A stretch of DNA of 64,000 nt, from assembly GCF_037071985.1 (NCBI RefSeq), contig NZ_JAXHDF010000014.1, positions 1 through 64,000 of the forward strand. The letters are read 5' to 3'. Positions 35,311 to 44,652 of this stretch are shown here, piece after piece. Position 1 is the first letter of the stretch; each line of letters opens with the position of its first letter. The stretch comes from Pseudogracilibacillus sp037071985 (GTDB lineage: Bacteria; Bacillota; Bacilli; Bacillales; Amphibacillaceae). The notes below the pieces were generated by a model. It was given only the letters and a program-made list of their open reading frames with translations. It was not told where the DNA came from and did not search any database. Both the position numbers and the translations under genes were made by a program.

Positions 35311-35328
35311 TTAGAAAGAAGGGATAAA

Positions 35329-36267
35329 ATGACAAAAAAAGTAATGATTAGAGGTACAGATTTAGAAGTGAATCCGATTGGACTTGGTACGAATTCAGTT
35401 GGAGGACAAAAATATTATCCGAATATTACAGATGATGATGGTCGAGCCTTTTTAAAAACGGCGATTGAGCATGGAGTAGATTTCTGGGATACTGCATTTA
35501 CTTACGGTCCAAAGCGTTCGGAAGAAATTATCGGAGAAGTGCTCGAAGAAACAAAAGAACGGAAAAATATTGTCCTAGCTTCAAAAGCGGCACATAAATT
35601 TATTGGGGAAAAAACAGTCTTCGATAATTCACCTGCCTTTTTAAAGCAGGCAGTCGAGGATAGTTTAAAACGGCTGCGTACCGATTATATCGATTTGTTT
35701 TATATTCATTTTCCCGATGAAGACACGCCAAAATATGAAGCAGTAGGTGCACTGAAAGAGTTGAAGGATGAAGGGAAAATCCGGGCAATCGGTGTATCAA
35801 ATTTTTCATTAGAGCAGTTAAAAGAGGCAAACCGAGATGGCTATGTAAATGTATACCAAGGACTTTACAATCTAATTGAGCGAGAAAATGAGAACGAAAT
35901 TTTTCCTTATACGCTAGAAAACAATATTTCATTTGTGCCATATTTTCCATTTGCATCTGGCCTTCTTGCCGGAAAGTATACGAAGGACACGAAGTTTGCT
36001 AAAGGAGATTTTCGCAAAAATATGGAGCAATTCCAAGGGGAAACATTTAAGAATCATCTGGCCAATATTGAAAAGATACGTGCAATCGCAGAAGCCAAAG
36101 ATGCTGAGGTGGCTCATGTCGTACTCGCTTGGTATTTGACGCGTGACGCAATTGATGTTGTCATCCCTGGAGCCAAGCGTGAAGATCAGGTGCACAGTAA
36201 TTTAAAAACGTTAGATGTTGAACTGTCTGAGCAGGAAATTAAAGAAATCGATGAGATTTTTTCTTAA
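35329..36267 (+). CDS. Aldo/keto reductase
   Basis: A 312-residue NADP(H)-dependent TIM-barrel oxidoreductase. Catalytic tetrad positions are visible in DFWDTAFTYGPKRSEE (Asp and Tyr, about 51-60), VLASKAAHKF (Lys about 84) and DLFYIHFPD (His about 121). The C-terminal VVIPGAKREDQVHSNLK loop binds NADP. Its length is normal. It follows the thioesterase closely and ends before a strong terminator. Substrate unknown; resembles general stress or sugar aldehyde reductases. Confidence 0.9.
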   Translation: MTKKVMIRGTDLEVNPIGLGTNSVGGQKYYPNITDDDGRAFLKTAIEHGVDFWDTAFTYGPKRSEEIIGEVLEETKERKNIVLASKAAHKFIGEKTVFDNSPAFLKQAVEDSLKRLRTDYIDLFYIHFPDEDTPKYEAVGALKELKDEGKIRAIGVSNFSLEQLKEANRDGYVNVYQGLYNLIERENENEIFPYTLENNISFVPYFPFASGLLAGKYTKDTKFAKGDFRKNMEQFQGETFKNHLANIEKIRAIAEAKDAEVAHVVLAWYLTRDAIDVVIPGAKREDQVHSNLKTLDVELSEQEIKEIDEIFS

Positions 36268-36274
36268 AAGAACG

Positions 36275-36311
36275 AAAAAAAGACGATTCCTTGGTAGGGT
36301 CGTCTTTTTTA
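36275..36311 (+). terminator. Terminator after the aldo/keto reductase
   Basis: AAAAAAGACGA (36276-36286) and its complement (36300-36310), a 13-base loop and a T-run. Confidence 0.9.
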
Positions 36312-36362
36312 TCCGAAAATTATTGAAGTAATCCTATTCAGTATTAGCCCTCTTTTAGTTTT

Positions 36363-36593
36363 CTAAGTCGGGTCATAGTATAACTTCCTTTCTCCAATCA
36401 CTTTATATTTACCTTGTTTTTTGGCGTTCTCTAAAGTTTCCCTTGTAATTTCTAACAATAGGTTTTGTTTGTTCTTAGTTCTACGTTTTTTGGAGTTAGT
36501 TCGCAATCCGTGTTCACTGTTTATATTTTTTTTTACAGCTGGAAGATTCGTTTCAATATTTTCGTTTATTTGACTTAGTTTTATTTTTCTCAT
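36363..36593 (-). CDS. Small basic protein of unknown function
   Basis: A 76-residue, strongly basic protein (LRTNSKKRRTKNKQNLLLEI, and a C-terminal KYKVIGERKLYYDP). AGAGGTG lies upstream of the ATG. No family recognised. The basic composition could suit nucleic acid binding, but this is a guess. Confidence 0.45.
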   Translation of the reverse strand: MRKIKLSQINENIETNLPAVKKNINSEHGLRTNSKKRRTKNKQNLLLEITRETLENAKKQGKYKVIGERKLYYDPT

Positions 36594-36771
36594 CTGTGAA
36601 CACCTCTTTATTTACGAATGGACTCATACATTAGCGATTTTAGTTATGATCGAGTATATTATACCATTATATTCTTCAGTTGAAGTATTATTCCAAATTC
36701 TCTCCAACTTTGATGATATGGTAAAAGTAACTCCGAAACTATGGAGTCCATAAACCAATTTTATTTTTTCA

Positions 36772-37242
36772 TTATTTATATCTATTTAATATTTCTTCTG
36801 GAATATGACAATAATCATCTGGACATCTAGCTAATCTATCTTGATGTTCTTCTGCACTTCTCACATAGTTTGTAAGAGGTAATACCTCAACAACTATAAG
36901 GTCATAATCATTTCTCTCACTAAGGAATGCCCTAGCCTCTTTTAAGTGTTCAGGATTCTCACTATAAACTCCCGTTCTATATTTCTCGCCAACATCTTGC
37001 CCTTGTTTATTCAAACTGTATGGATCAATGATTTCAAAGAAATATCCCATTAATTCCTTGATTGTTACAACCGTCGGATCAAATTCTGTTTTTACACATT
37101 CGGCATACCCATCATATGCACCCTCAAGTGTATGAGTTGTTCCATTAGCTCTTCCTGCTTCTGTAAATTTAACTCCGGGTAAAGTTTTAATAAAAGCTTG
37201 TACTCCCCATAAACAGCCGCCCGCAAAATATACTACTTCCAT
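36772..37242 (-). CDS. msrA: Peptide-methionine (S)-S-oxide reductase MsrA
   Basis: A 156-residue MsrA that repairs oxidised methionine. The catalytic motif is AGGCLWGVQAFI (Cys about residue 9; most relatives have GCFWG, here Leu replaces Phe). It has EYxxR-like EKYRTGVYSENPEH and SAEEHQDRLARCP near the C-terminus. The fold is complete. There is no fused MsrB domain. GGAGAG precedes the ATG. Monocistronic. Confidence 0.88.
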   Translation of the reverse strand: MEVVYFAGGCLWGVQAFIKTLPGVKFTEAGRANGTTHTLEGAYDGYAECVKTEFDPTVVTIKELMGYFFEIIDPYSLNKQGQDVGEKYRTGVYSENPEHLKEARAFLSERNDYDLIVVEVLPLTNYVRSAEEHQDRLARCPDDYCHIPEEILNRYK

Positions 37243-37369
37243 ATTGGCTCTCCTCTCTGTTTAAAACTATAAAAATTTCCTGTCACCTACACTTGCAATT
37301 ATCTCGAAAAAGGGAGTAGCAGCCTAAACAAAACTATCATACTAAGTCACGAGCAATTTACTTTCTCCT

Positions 37370-38128
37370 CTAGAAGCCGGAATTATCTTTCTGATAGATT
37401 TCCATAGCCTCTTTTAAAAATTCTACTTCCTTTTCTGTGAAAGGATTAGGAAATGGAAAGGGATCTGATGGTACCAGTTTTTCCACAATTAAATTCAAAT
37501 TTCCTTTCGTAGTTTCCTTCATAAGTTCCATCAGTGATTCGATTATATGTTGTGCTTTCTTGGAGGATGGTATGGCTGCGACAAGCGTTAAATGTTTGAT
37601 ATCAGATAAAATTTTAGCCCATCTTTTATCTAAATCAATTTCATCGGTTTTATTCATATCAAGTAATTCATCGGTTATATCTTTGGCGAAGTGGTCTTCA
37701 AACCATTTTTTTGTATCTTCTTCAAACATTAGTTTTTGTAGCATCATACAGAATATGTTGATATTGACAGTTTCCTCGTTTTCTATTGTTTCAATAAGAT
37801 GATCTAAATCAGATAAAATATTATCGATTTCACGCCTTTTTGCTTCAAATATCTGCTTTTGATCTTTTAATGACTTCAATAAATCTGAACCCTTAGCAGT
37901 GTCTTTTTGGAGCATGTTTTTAATATCTTTTAAGGAAAAACCAAGAAATTGCAAAGATTTAATTTGTTGAAGAGTGGATAAATTTTCTTTTGAATATAAC
38001 CTATGTCCGCCCACTGTATAGTCACTTGGTTTAATCAAGTCCATACTATCATAATATCGAAGAGTTCTAATGCTGACGCCAGACTTTTGCATAAATTCTC
38101 CAATAGTAAATAAACCTTCTTTTACCAT
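37370..38128 (-). CDS. MerR family transcriptional regulator
   Basis: A 252-residue regulator. Residues 5-75 are a MerR winged helix (LFTIGEFMQKSGVSIRTLRY then GGHRLYSKENLSTLQQIKSL), followed by a long dimerisation helix (about 78-118) and a 130-residue effector domain. No metal-binding Cys pattern is seen, so a drug or small-molecule sensor is more likely than a metal sensor. GGTGAGGAA precedes the ATG. The next gene (DUF4870 protein, 45 bases upstream) could be on the same transcript and may be its target. Confidence 0.85.
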   Translation of the reverse strand: MVKEGLFTIGEFMQKSGVSIRTLRYYDSMDLIKPSDYTVGGHRLYSKENLSTLQQIKSLQFLGFSLKDIKNMLQKDTAKGSDLLKSLKDQKQIFEAKRREIDNILSDLDHLIETIENEETVNINIFCMMLQKLMFEEDTKKWFEDHFAKDITDELLDMNKTDEIDLDKRWAKILSDIKHLTLVAAIPSSKKAQHIIESLMELMKETTKGNLNLIVEKLVPSDPFPFPNPFTEKEVEFLKEAMEIYQKDNSGF

Positions 38129-38172
38129 ACGTTCCTCACCTCATATCTTTATTTACTAATGGTCCCTATCTT

Positions 38173-38505
38173 TTAAACTTTGAAATAACGGATAACAGGA
38201 TAAGAAAACTTTTTTCCCATTAATGTATAAACTACCGCAATTAAAATTAATATTGCCTCAATTGTAATGAGACCATAAGAAAAGGTTGATAACACACTCC
38301 ATCTTAGAGAGATTAAATTTAAAATTAAAAAAACAGGAAAAAATGTAAAGTGGAGATTCATGCCCTCTTTTGCATGATCTGCAAAGTATTTATTTCTTCC
38401 CTTTGTTCCCAAGTATACCAATATAGGCAAAACAAAAGTTAGTAATAATGAGAAAAGATGCATTAAACTTGCCAATATCCTGTTTAACAATTTTTCTTTT
38501 TTCAT
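38173..38505 (-). CDS. DUF4870-like membrane protein
   Basis: About 110 residues with three hydrophobic segments and the loop KGRNKYFADHAKEGMNLHFTF (shown in two parts in the family: a His-x-Lys-Glu/Ala-x-Asn pattern), which is the mark of DUF4870-type small membrane proteins. The ATG at 38505 follows GGAG. The first gene of a probable two-gene unit with the MerR regulator downstream. Function unknown. Confidence 0.7.
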   Translation of the reverse strand: MKKEKLLNRILASLMHLFSLLLTFVLPILVYLGTKGRNKYFADHAKEGMNLHFTFFPVFLILNLISLRWSVLSTFSYGLITIEAILILIAVVYTLMGKKFSYPVIRYFKV

Positions 38506-38877
38506 AATATCGACTCCAATAGCGTAATTTATTGTTGATGAACAACTGTATTCGATTATAAAAGATGACGCCACTGGAGATTCAAGAGCAAAGTTATCAT
38601 TTAAATCTATGCAACTATATAAAAAGGTCCCACCAACAAAAAACTTAGCAAATTTTGACTTGGAAAAGTATTGATATCCCTTCTCCTATTCTTGCTTCTG
38701 TGAATAACAGCAGTTTAATAACTATATCAAAGGCTGATTAGAATTTCGCTATTTCATTAAACAGCTCTTAATGTAAAATGAGCAGAGGTGAACCTTTTCT
38801 AATTTTTTGCCCGTTTGTTTTATAAGAGTAGACTTAACTGACTCTTTCATTTGTTATACTGTGATCTGTATATTCAT
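38506..38877. other. Intergenic region, no supported gene
   Basis: About 370 bases of AT-rich DNA between divergent genes; it must contain the promoter for the membrane protein gene. No hairpin or gene is supported. Confidence 0.4.
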
Positions 38878-39000
38878 GTATACCTCCATCACTCTCCTAA
38901 AAAAGCATGTTTTCGCTACTACTGCCCAATGACCTGCATTGTTTTAGAAAAACAACATTGAGGTATACTATCTACGATAAAAAATTAGGAGGTATACTAT
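38878..39000. repeat. Three AGGTATAC-type sites upstream of the SDR gene
   Basis: GAGGTATACTAT occurs at 38960-38971 and 38989-39000 on the plus strand, and GGAGGTATAC occurs inverted at 38878-38887. The last copy covers the ribosome binding site and overlaps the first two bases of the ATG. Possible operator set, or a duplicated RBS segment. Confidence 0.55.
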
Positions 39001-39757
39001 GGGTAGACTAGACGGAAAAGTTGCGCTAATTACAGGAGGAGCAGCAGGGATTGGTAGAGAGACGGCAATCAAGTTTGCGGAAGAAGGAGCTAAGGTTGTA
39101 TTCACAGATATCAATGAGGACGATGGTAATAAAGTTTTGGATGAAATTAAGCAAGCCAATGGGGATGCACTATTCTTAAAACATGATGTAACGAGTGAAG
39201 ATAATTGGATAATGGTTGTCTCTGAAGTGGTGAATAAATTTAATAAAATCGACATCCTATTCAACAACGCTGGTATTTATATCATTAAGCCGATCATAGA
39301 GACGGATGTGGAGACGTGGGACAAGCTCATGGATATTAACGTTAAAGGCGTATTTTTAGGTATGAAGCATGTGTTGCCTGAAATGGAGAAAAATAAATCT
39401 GGGTCTATCATCAATGCCTCTTCCTTAGCTGGATTGATGGGGTCTGCTAATCATGTTCTATATGGGGCAAGTAAAGGTGCTGTTCGTGTGATGACGAAGG
39501 ATGCAGCAGCAGAGTATTCTCAAAAAGGCATCAGAATTAATTCTATCCATCCAGGATATATTACAACTGGTATGGCAGATTATGCACAAGAAGCAACCCA
39601 GGCATCAAAAGAAGAATTAAGTTCGATGTTCCCACTAGGTAGAATGGGTGATCCGAAAGAAGTGACAAACTTAGTTTTATTCCTAGCTTCTGATGAATCG
39701 TCGTTTTCAACAGGGTCTGAATTCGTCATTGATGGCGGTGCATCAAACATTATATAG
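38999..39757 (+). CDS. Short-chain dehydrogenase/reductase
   Basis: A 252-residue classical SDR. The NAD(P)-binding TGGAAGIGRE (about 11-20), FNNAGIY (about 88), Ser-Tyr-Lys triad (NASSLAGLMG; YGASKGAV, Tyr about 154 and Lys about 158), and the C-terminal GSEFVIDGGASN match the glucose/3-alpha-hydroxysteroid type. An Asp in FTDINEDD (about residue 37) favours NAD. Its promoter region has unusual repeated AGGTATAC sites. Monocistronic with a terminator. Substrate unknown. Confidence 0.92.
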   Translation: MGRLDGKVALITGGAAGIGRETAIKFAEEGAKVVFTDINEDDGNKVLDEIKQANGDALFLKHDVTSEDNWIMVVSEVVNKFNKIDILFNNAGIYIIKPIIETDVETWDKLMDINVKGVFLGMKHVLPEMEKNKSGSIINASSLAGLMGSANHVLYGASKGAVRVMTKDAAAEYSQKGIRINSIHPGYITTGMADYAQEATQASKEELSSMFPLGRMGDPKEVTNLVLFLASDESSFSTGSEFVIDGGASNII

Positions 39758-39768
39758 AGTATCATCAT

Positions 39769-39808
39769 AACTCGGGTTTCCTTAAATATAGGAAAACCGA
39801 GTTTTATT
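39769..39808 (+). terminator. Terminator after the SDR gene
   Basis: AACTCGGGTTTCCT (39769-39782) pairs with AGGAAAACCGAGTT (39790-39803) with one mismatch, followed by TTAT. Confidence 0.8.
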
Positions 39809-40037
39809 TCGTAAGGCATGTTCTTTTATAGAAGAAATCCTTTTAAATGATATTTCAAGTATTTAAGCAAGTCATTAATACTAGAATATTTCTTTATTAT
39901 TACCATAAGGCCTTTATTCCATTAAATGGTCCGAAAGTTTATCTCATTGAAAGTTAATTCAAATTTCCTCTATAATAATAAAATAGTGGATCGAAATAGA
40001 AGCAAGTAAATTCGTCACCGATACACAGGAGGAAGTA

Positions 40038-40730
40038 ATGTTTAAACTATTAATCGTTGAAGATGAAATGAATATTGCGAACACATTAAAGAATCATTTT
40101 GAAAAATATAATTATGATTGCCATATTGTAGAGGATTTTGAAAGGGTACTTGATACTTTCCAAGAATTCCAACCGCATCTTGTCATAATGGATATTAATC
40201 TTCCCGCCTTTGATGGCTATTATTGGTCCCGAAAAATTAGGCAAGTATCAAATTGTCCCATCACGATACTTTCTGCCCGTATGAGTGAGTTAGATCAAGT
40301 GTATGGTATTGAAAATGGGGCAGATGACTTCATAACAAAACCTTTTTTAATGGATGTAGTTCTAGCAAAAATAAATGGACAAATTCGTCGAGTATATGGG
40401 GAATATGCGAATGATTTGCAAACTCGAATGTTGAAAAAGGGAAATACAACTTTAAATTTGGATACTGTTCGATTATTTACACCCGAACACGAAACAATAT
40501 TGACAATAAAGGAACTTCAGTTATGTTCTATGCTTTTTGAAGCATTTCCGAATGTTGTGACAAGGCAGCAGCTTCTTACAGCCATTTGGGATGATGAGAC
40601 ATTCGTCGAAGAAAATACACTAACAGTCAATATTGTTCGATTACGTAAAAAGTTAGAAGCTATTCATTCATCATTGTTAATAACAACTATCCGAGGGATT
40701 GGCTATCAACTAACGGAGAAAAGCTTATGA
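40038..40730 (+). CDS. Response regulator, BceR-like (OmpR family)
   Basis: A 230-residue response regulator. The receiver domain has EDE (about 8-10), the phospho-Asp in LVIMDINLPAFDG (about 52) and Lys in DFITKPF (about 101). The C-terminal winged helix (about 130-228) ends IRGIGYQLTEKSL. It overlaps the kinase gene by four bases (ATGA). With the kinase and BceAB-type transporter it forms the standard peptide antibiotic detoxification module of Firmicutes. Its target is probably the 22-bp palindrome at 41734. Confidence 0.92.
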   Translation: MFKLLIVEDEMNIANTLKNHFEKYNYDCHIVEDFERVLDTFQEFQPHLVIMDINLPAFDGYYWSRKIRQVSNCPITILSARMSELDQVYGIENGADDFITKPFLMDVVLAKINGQIRRVYGEYANDLQTRMLKKGNTTLNLDTVRLFTPEHETILTIKELQLCSMLFEAFPNVVTRQQLLTAIWDDETFVEENTLTVNIVRLRKKLEAIHSSLLITTIRGIGYQLTEKSL

Positions 40731-41716
40731 AGCTATTTTTACGTGATCATGTAAGCTTTATAATTCTTTACATTACAACGATGATTTGCTTACCAATTGT
40801 TATTCATCGACTAGATGACTTTAGCAATCATTATGCCTACTTTATCTTTTTATCTATAATTTTATTAGCCATTCTTCTTTTATTTCGATATATTCGACGC
40901 AAAAAAATGTATACACATTTGAATGGAAAGGAATTAGGAGAAAATGATTTATTGATTCACCATCCCCAAGCTCTTGTTGAAAAGGCATATGCAAAACAAA
41001 TGCAGTTAATTCAGTCCCTTTTTATTTCAAAAGAGGATGAACACAAAGATTTCTTACATGAACAGCAACTAATGATTTCCCAAACTGTTCACCAAATGAA
41101 AACACCACTTTCCGTAATTCAATTACTTATACAAACGAATCAATTAAAAGAACCAAATTTACTACTTGAATGGCAAAAGGTAAAAAAAGAATGCGATAAA
41201 GTGAATTATTCTTTAAATCAACTATTAACCTATAGCCGATCATCCCAATTATTAGCTGATCTGAAGATTGAACCGATATCCTTAAAGAGTATTGTCAAAG
41301 AAGTGGCTAACGATTTAAAAGATTTCTTTATTGAAATGGAAGTATACCCCAAAAGTACAATTGAAGAAAATATCTTAATTTATTCTGATCGTAAATGGCT
41401 TAAAGTTGTTATCTACCAGCTATTAAGTAATGCTGTCAAATATGGTGAAAAGAAATCCTTCGTTCTCATTCGTTATGAAAATGGTCAGTTATGGATCAAA
41501 AATAAAGGCGAAGCGATACCAGAAAGTGAAATTAACCGTGTATTTGAATTGTTTTACACTGGAACAAAGGGACGTACCCAAGGTGAAGCGACTGGTATCG
41601 GACTCTATTTAGTCAAAAAAATACTCTCTACGCTGCATCATCCATATAAGTTATCCTCTGCTCATAATGAAACGATGTTTATGATTGATTTTTCCGGGAG
41701 TGTAGACGGTTGCTAA
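40727..41716 (+). CDS. Sensor histidine kinase, BceS-like intramembrane-sensing type
   Basis: A 329-residue kinase with two membrane spans (about 10-28 and 37-56) separated by a very short outer loop, the mark of intramembrane sensing kinases that rely on a Bce-type transporter to sense peptides. The H-box is VHQMKTPLSVIQLL (His about 123), the N-box is KVVIYQLLSNAVKYG (Asn about 234) and the G-boxes include GTKGRTQGEATGIGLYL. The extracellular sensor domain is absent as expected. Encoded with the response regulator just upstream and transporter just downstream. Confidence 0.92.
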   Translation: MKLFLRDHVSFIILYITTMICLPIVIHRLDDFSNHYAYFIFLSIILLAILLLFRYIRRKKMYTHLNGKELGENDLLIHHPQALVEKAYAKQMQLIQSLFISKEDEHKDFLHEQQLMISQTVHQMKTPLSVIQLLIQTNQLKEPNLLLEWQKVKKECDKVNYSLNQLLTYSRSSQLLADLKIEPISLKSIVKEVANDLKDFFIEMEVYPKSTIEENILIYSDRKWLKVVIYQLLSNAVKYGEKKSFVLIRYENGQLWIKNKGEAIPESEINRVFELFYTGTKGRTQGEATGIGLYLVKKILSTLHHPYKLSSAHNETMFMIDFSGSVDGC

Positions 41717-41733
41717 AAAGGCAGCCGTTATTG

Positions 41734-41755
41734 AATATGACAAATTTGTCATATT
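41734..41755. promoter_or_regulatory. Perfect 22-bp palindrome, probable BceR-type operator
   Basis: Two 11-base arms form a perfect palindrome with core TGACAAATTTGTCA, matching the published BceR-like pattern TnACA-N4-TGTnA. It lies 80 bases upstream of the transporter ATG, and a TATACT -10 box is at 41796 with a poor -35, as expected for activation. Confidence 0.7.
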
Positions 41756-41835
41756 GCTGTCATGTTCAAAGATTTTATCGGGAGAACGGTTTGTTTATAC
41801 TAAATGTATCAAAGGACACCAAGGAGTGAAACCGT

Positions 41836-42597
41836 ATGACAGATACAATTTTGCATGTAAAGCAACTACAAAAAGAATATACTGGAGAAATCACATATAA
41901 AGCATTAAAAGGCATTGATTTTCATTTAGGGGAGAAAGAATTTGTTGCTGTGATGGGCCCATCTGGCAGTGGGAAAACGACCTTCCTTAACTGCATTTCC
42001 ACTATCGATCGTCCTTCAAATGGTTCAATAATAATTAATTCAAAAGATCCGTATAAATTAAATGATGATGAATTAGCAAGGTTCAGGCGTACAGAATTAG
42101 GCTTTGTATTTCAAGATTTTAACCTTGTTCATACATTAACAGTAGAGGAGAATATATTACTTCCTTTAACACTAGACTCTGTATCCGAGAAAGAAATGAA
42201 ACAGAGTTTAGATAAAATCGTTGACTTTTTAGGGATTGAGGAAATATTAAAAAAGCGAACGTTTGAAATTTCTGGCGGTCAAAAGCAACGTGTGGCGATT
42301 GCAAGAGCGGTTATTCATAATCCAAAATTATTATTAGCAGATGAACCGACTGGAAACTTGGATTCTAAATCTGTGAATAGTGTGATGACGTTATTTGAAT
42401 CGATAAATAAAACCTTTAATACAGCCATTTTAATGGTGACACATGATGCATACGTTGCTAGTTTTGCAAGTCGTGTCATCTTTATACAAGACGGTATCCT
42501 CTATAATGAGATACATCGAGGCAAAAACAAACAGCAATTTTACCAAGAAATTATGGACACACTCACATTTCTAGGTGGTGGCCAGCATGAGTTTTAA
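41836..42597 (+). CDS. ABC transporter ATPase, BceA-like
   Basis: A 253-residue ATPase: Walker A GPSGSGKTTFLNC (about 39-51), Q-loop FVFQDFNLVHTL (about 92), signature SGGQKQRVAIARA (about 147), Walker B LLLADEPTGNLD (about 167) and the H-loop VTHD (about 201). It powers the BceB-like permease. AAGGAGTG precedes the ATG. Regulated presumably by the two-component system through the palindrome upstream. Likely gives resistance to bacitracin-like or other cell-wall-active peptides. Confidence 0.93.
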   Translation: MTDTILHVKQLQKEYTGEITYKALKGIDFHLGEKEFVAVMGPSGSGKTTFLNCISTIDRPSNGSIIINSKDPYKLNDDELARFRRTELGFVFQDFNLVHTLTVEENILLPLTLDSVSEKEMKQSLDKIVDFLGIEEILKKRTFEISGGQKQRVAIARAVIHNPKLLLADEPTGNLDSKSVNSVMTLFESINKTFNTAILMVTHDAYVASFASRVIFIQDGILYNEIHRGKNKQQFYQEIMDTLTFLGGGQHEF

Positions 42598-44431
42598 TCA
42601 TATTGTGGTTCAAAATATTTTACGGGATAAGTCGACATACATTTCTTACTTTTTAAGCAGTATATTTTCTATATTAGTTTTTTTCCTGTTTTCAATTACA
42701 GCTTTTCATCCAATGTTGGCGAAAATGGATACAACAAGCACACTAGGAGTAACAATGTTGCTAGCTAGCTTTTTTATTTATGTTTTTTCGATTGTCTTTA
42801 TCATCTATTCGTTGTTCGCTTTTTTGAAAAAGAAAACGAAAACGCTAGGCACCTTTATGATGATGGGTGCTTCCATGAAGCAAATCCGCAAAATGTTTTT
42901 TAGAGAAAATATGATCATTGCTGGTGCAGCGATTATTACAGCTATCGTGTGTGGGCTTGTTATTGCACCTTTATATTTAATGGTTGCCAAAAAGATATTA
43001 CGTGCGGAAATCTTTGGCATGTATGTGCCAATTCAAGCCATCTTAATAACGATTGTTTTATTTACTCTTCTATTCTTGATTGTTACTAAATTTATGACAT
43101 ATATGATTAAAAAAGAAGAAATTGTTCACCTATTAAAAGCAGACATTACACAGGAAAAACTGATTAAACTTGAACCATTTAAACTGATACTATTCATCAT
43201 CGTGAGTGTATTCTTGCTCTTTTCTATGATAAAGGAAATGAATTGGGTGGAATCCTTTGGAACTCTCTCCTACATTGCATTATTTATCAGTCTATTATTG
43301 GCCATTTACTTTACAGTCACACAAGGAATGTTATTAGCCATTCGTGTATGGCAAAAGCAACCATCGTATTTTAGGAAAACTAATATGCTTTTTGTTTCTA
43401 ACTTAAAGGCAAGAGGGCGTTCACATGCCCATATCATTTATTTATTAACAGTCTTACTATTAGGTACCTTTGTTTGTACAAGCGTACTTTACAGCTCTTA
43501 CTACAATGTAGAGGAAAAAACGGAAATGTTATATCCTTATAGTTTCCAATATACTTCATTTCCCGGAAACGAATTAGAAGCTCAGAAAGATATAACATTT
43601 ATTGAAGCGACCTTAGATAAAGCAGGTAATTATGAAGCATACTATTCTGCCTTTAAAACTGATGACAAGCGTAGGATTGCTTTTATGTCCGTTACGAATT
43701 TCAATCAGCTTGGTCAGCATAAGCCAATAACGTTAAAAAATAATGAGTATTTTGTTGCAGCTGGTCATGAAGGGGTAGACCCAAACAAAGAATCCATTCA
43801 TGATTATCCATTTGGAAACCTTGAATTTACAGGTATAGAAAAGAGAAATATTTTAACATCCGGGTTACAAAATGTATATTATATCGTTCCTGATGAAGTA
43901 TATGAAACAATTGAGTATCCAGATTATAAAATATTTGCTTATGAATTGGATGGTTGGACAAACAAGGCCCATGTGGCGAATACTATTTTATCAAAAATTA
44001 CTACAGAACCTGATATACGCTTAATGACTTCTAAAATTGAATTATATGAGACAGAGAAGTTTGTAAAAAGCATTATGTTCTTCATTGGATTTATGCTTAG
44101 TCTGATTTTTATGAGCGCGGCATTGAGTATTCTATATTTTTACCTCCAAACATCGCTTGAACGAGAAAGAGAAAAATTTTCGGGCATAAGAAAAATTGGT
44201 TTTTCCATGAAAGAATTATCATCTGTTGTGACAAAAGAGCTGACTACCTTAATTTTTATCCCTTTTACAATTGCAGTTTTTATTTTATTTGCAACGTTGC
44301 TTGGCATGCATAACTATATCTCATTGGCATTTTATCAACTAACGGCAATTGGCTTAGGTATATTTTTACTACTGTTTATAATCAGCTTTTTCTTTATTCG
44401 GAAGGGGTATATAAATAAACTTGTGAATTAA
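42587..44431 (+). CDS. ABC transporter permease, BceB-like (FtsX domain)
   Basis: About 614 residues with ten membrane segments and a large extracellular domain of about 200 residues (about 300-500) between spans 7 and 8, the hallmark of BceB permeases that recognise peptide antibiotic-lipid complexes. FtsX-type permease segments flank it. The ATG at 42587 overlaps the ATPase gene by 11 bases and has GGTGGTGG upstream. With the ATPase it detoxifies peptides and signals to the kinase. Confidence 0.92.
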   Translation: MSFNHIVVQNILRDKSTYISYFLSSIFSILVFFLFSITAFHPMLAKMDTTSTLGVTMLLASFFIYVFSIVFIIYSLFAFLKKKTKTLGTFMMMGASMKQIRKMFFRENMIIAGAAIITAIVCGLVIAPLYLMVAKKILRAEIFGMYVPIQAILITIVLFTLLFLIVTKFMTYMIKKEEIVHLLKADITQEKLIKLEPFKLILFIIVSVFLLFSMIKEMNWVESFGTLSYIALFISLLLAIYFTVTQGMLLAIRVWQKQPSYFRKTNMLFVSNLKARGRSHAHIIYLLTVLLLGTFVCTSVLYSSYYNVEEKTEMLYPYSFQYTSFPGNELEAQKDITFIEATLDKAGNYEAYYSAFKTDDKRRIAFMSVTNFNQLGQHKPITLKNNEYFVAAGHEGVDPNKESIHDYPFGNLEFTGIEKRNILTSGLQNVYYIVPDEVYETIEYPDYKIFAYELDGWTNKAHVANTILSKITTEPDIRLMTSKIELYETEKFVKSIMFFIGFMLSLIFMSAALSILYFYLQTSLEREREKFSGIRKIGFSMKELSSVVTKELTTLIFIPFTIAVFILFATLLGMHNYISLAFYQLTAIGLGIFLLLFIISFFFIRKGYINKLVN

Positions 44432-44567
44432 CGATGTCCGAATTTAACCAGCAAGTAAGTATAAAACTAATGTTGTGGCTTGTCTGCCCAAAATTTTTTA
44501 AAAACAGAATAATACTCGGTTAACTCATATATTGTTCATCTTTAATTAAATTTAATATAGATATTTT

Positions 44568-44602
44568 AGAGTGCGAAAATTTTGATTATCGCACTCTTTT
44601 TT
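44568..44602 (+). terminator. Terminator after the Bce-like operon
   Basis: AGAGTGCGA (44568-44576) and its complement (44589-44597) with a T-run; also usable by the convergent minus-strand gene. Confidence 0.88.
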
Positions 44603-44652
44603 CTTATAAATTATTCATACAGAGAAGGAACATACGTAAGGCAGCGGGCAAA

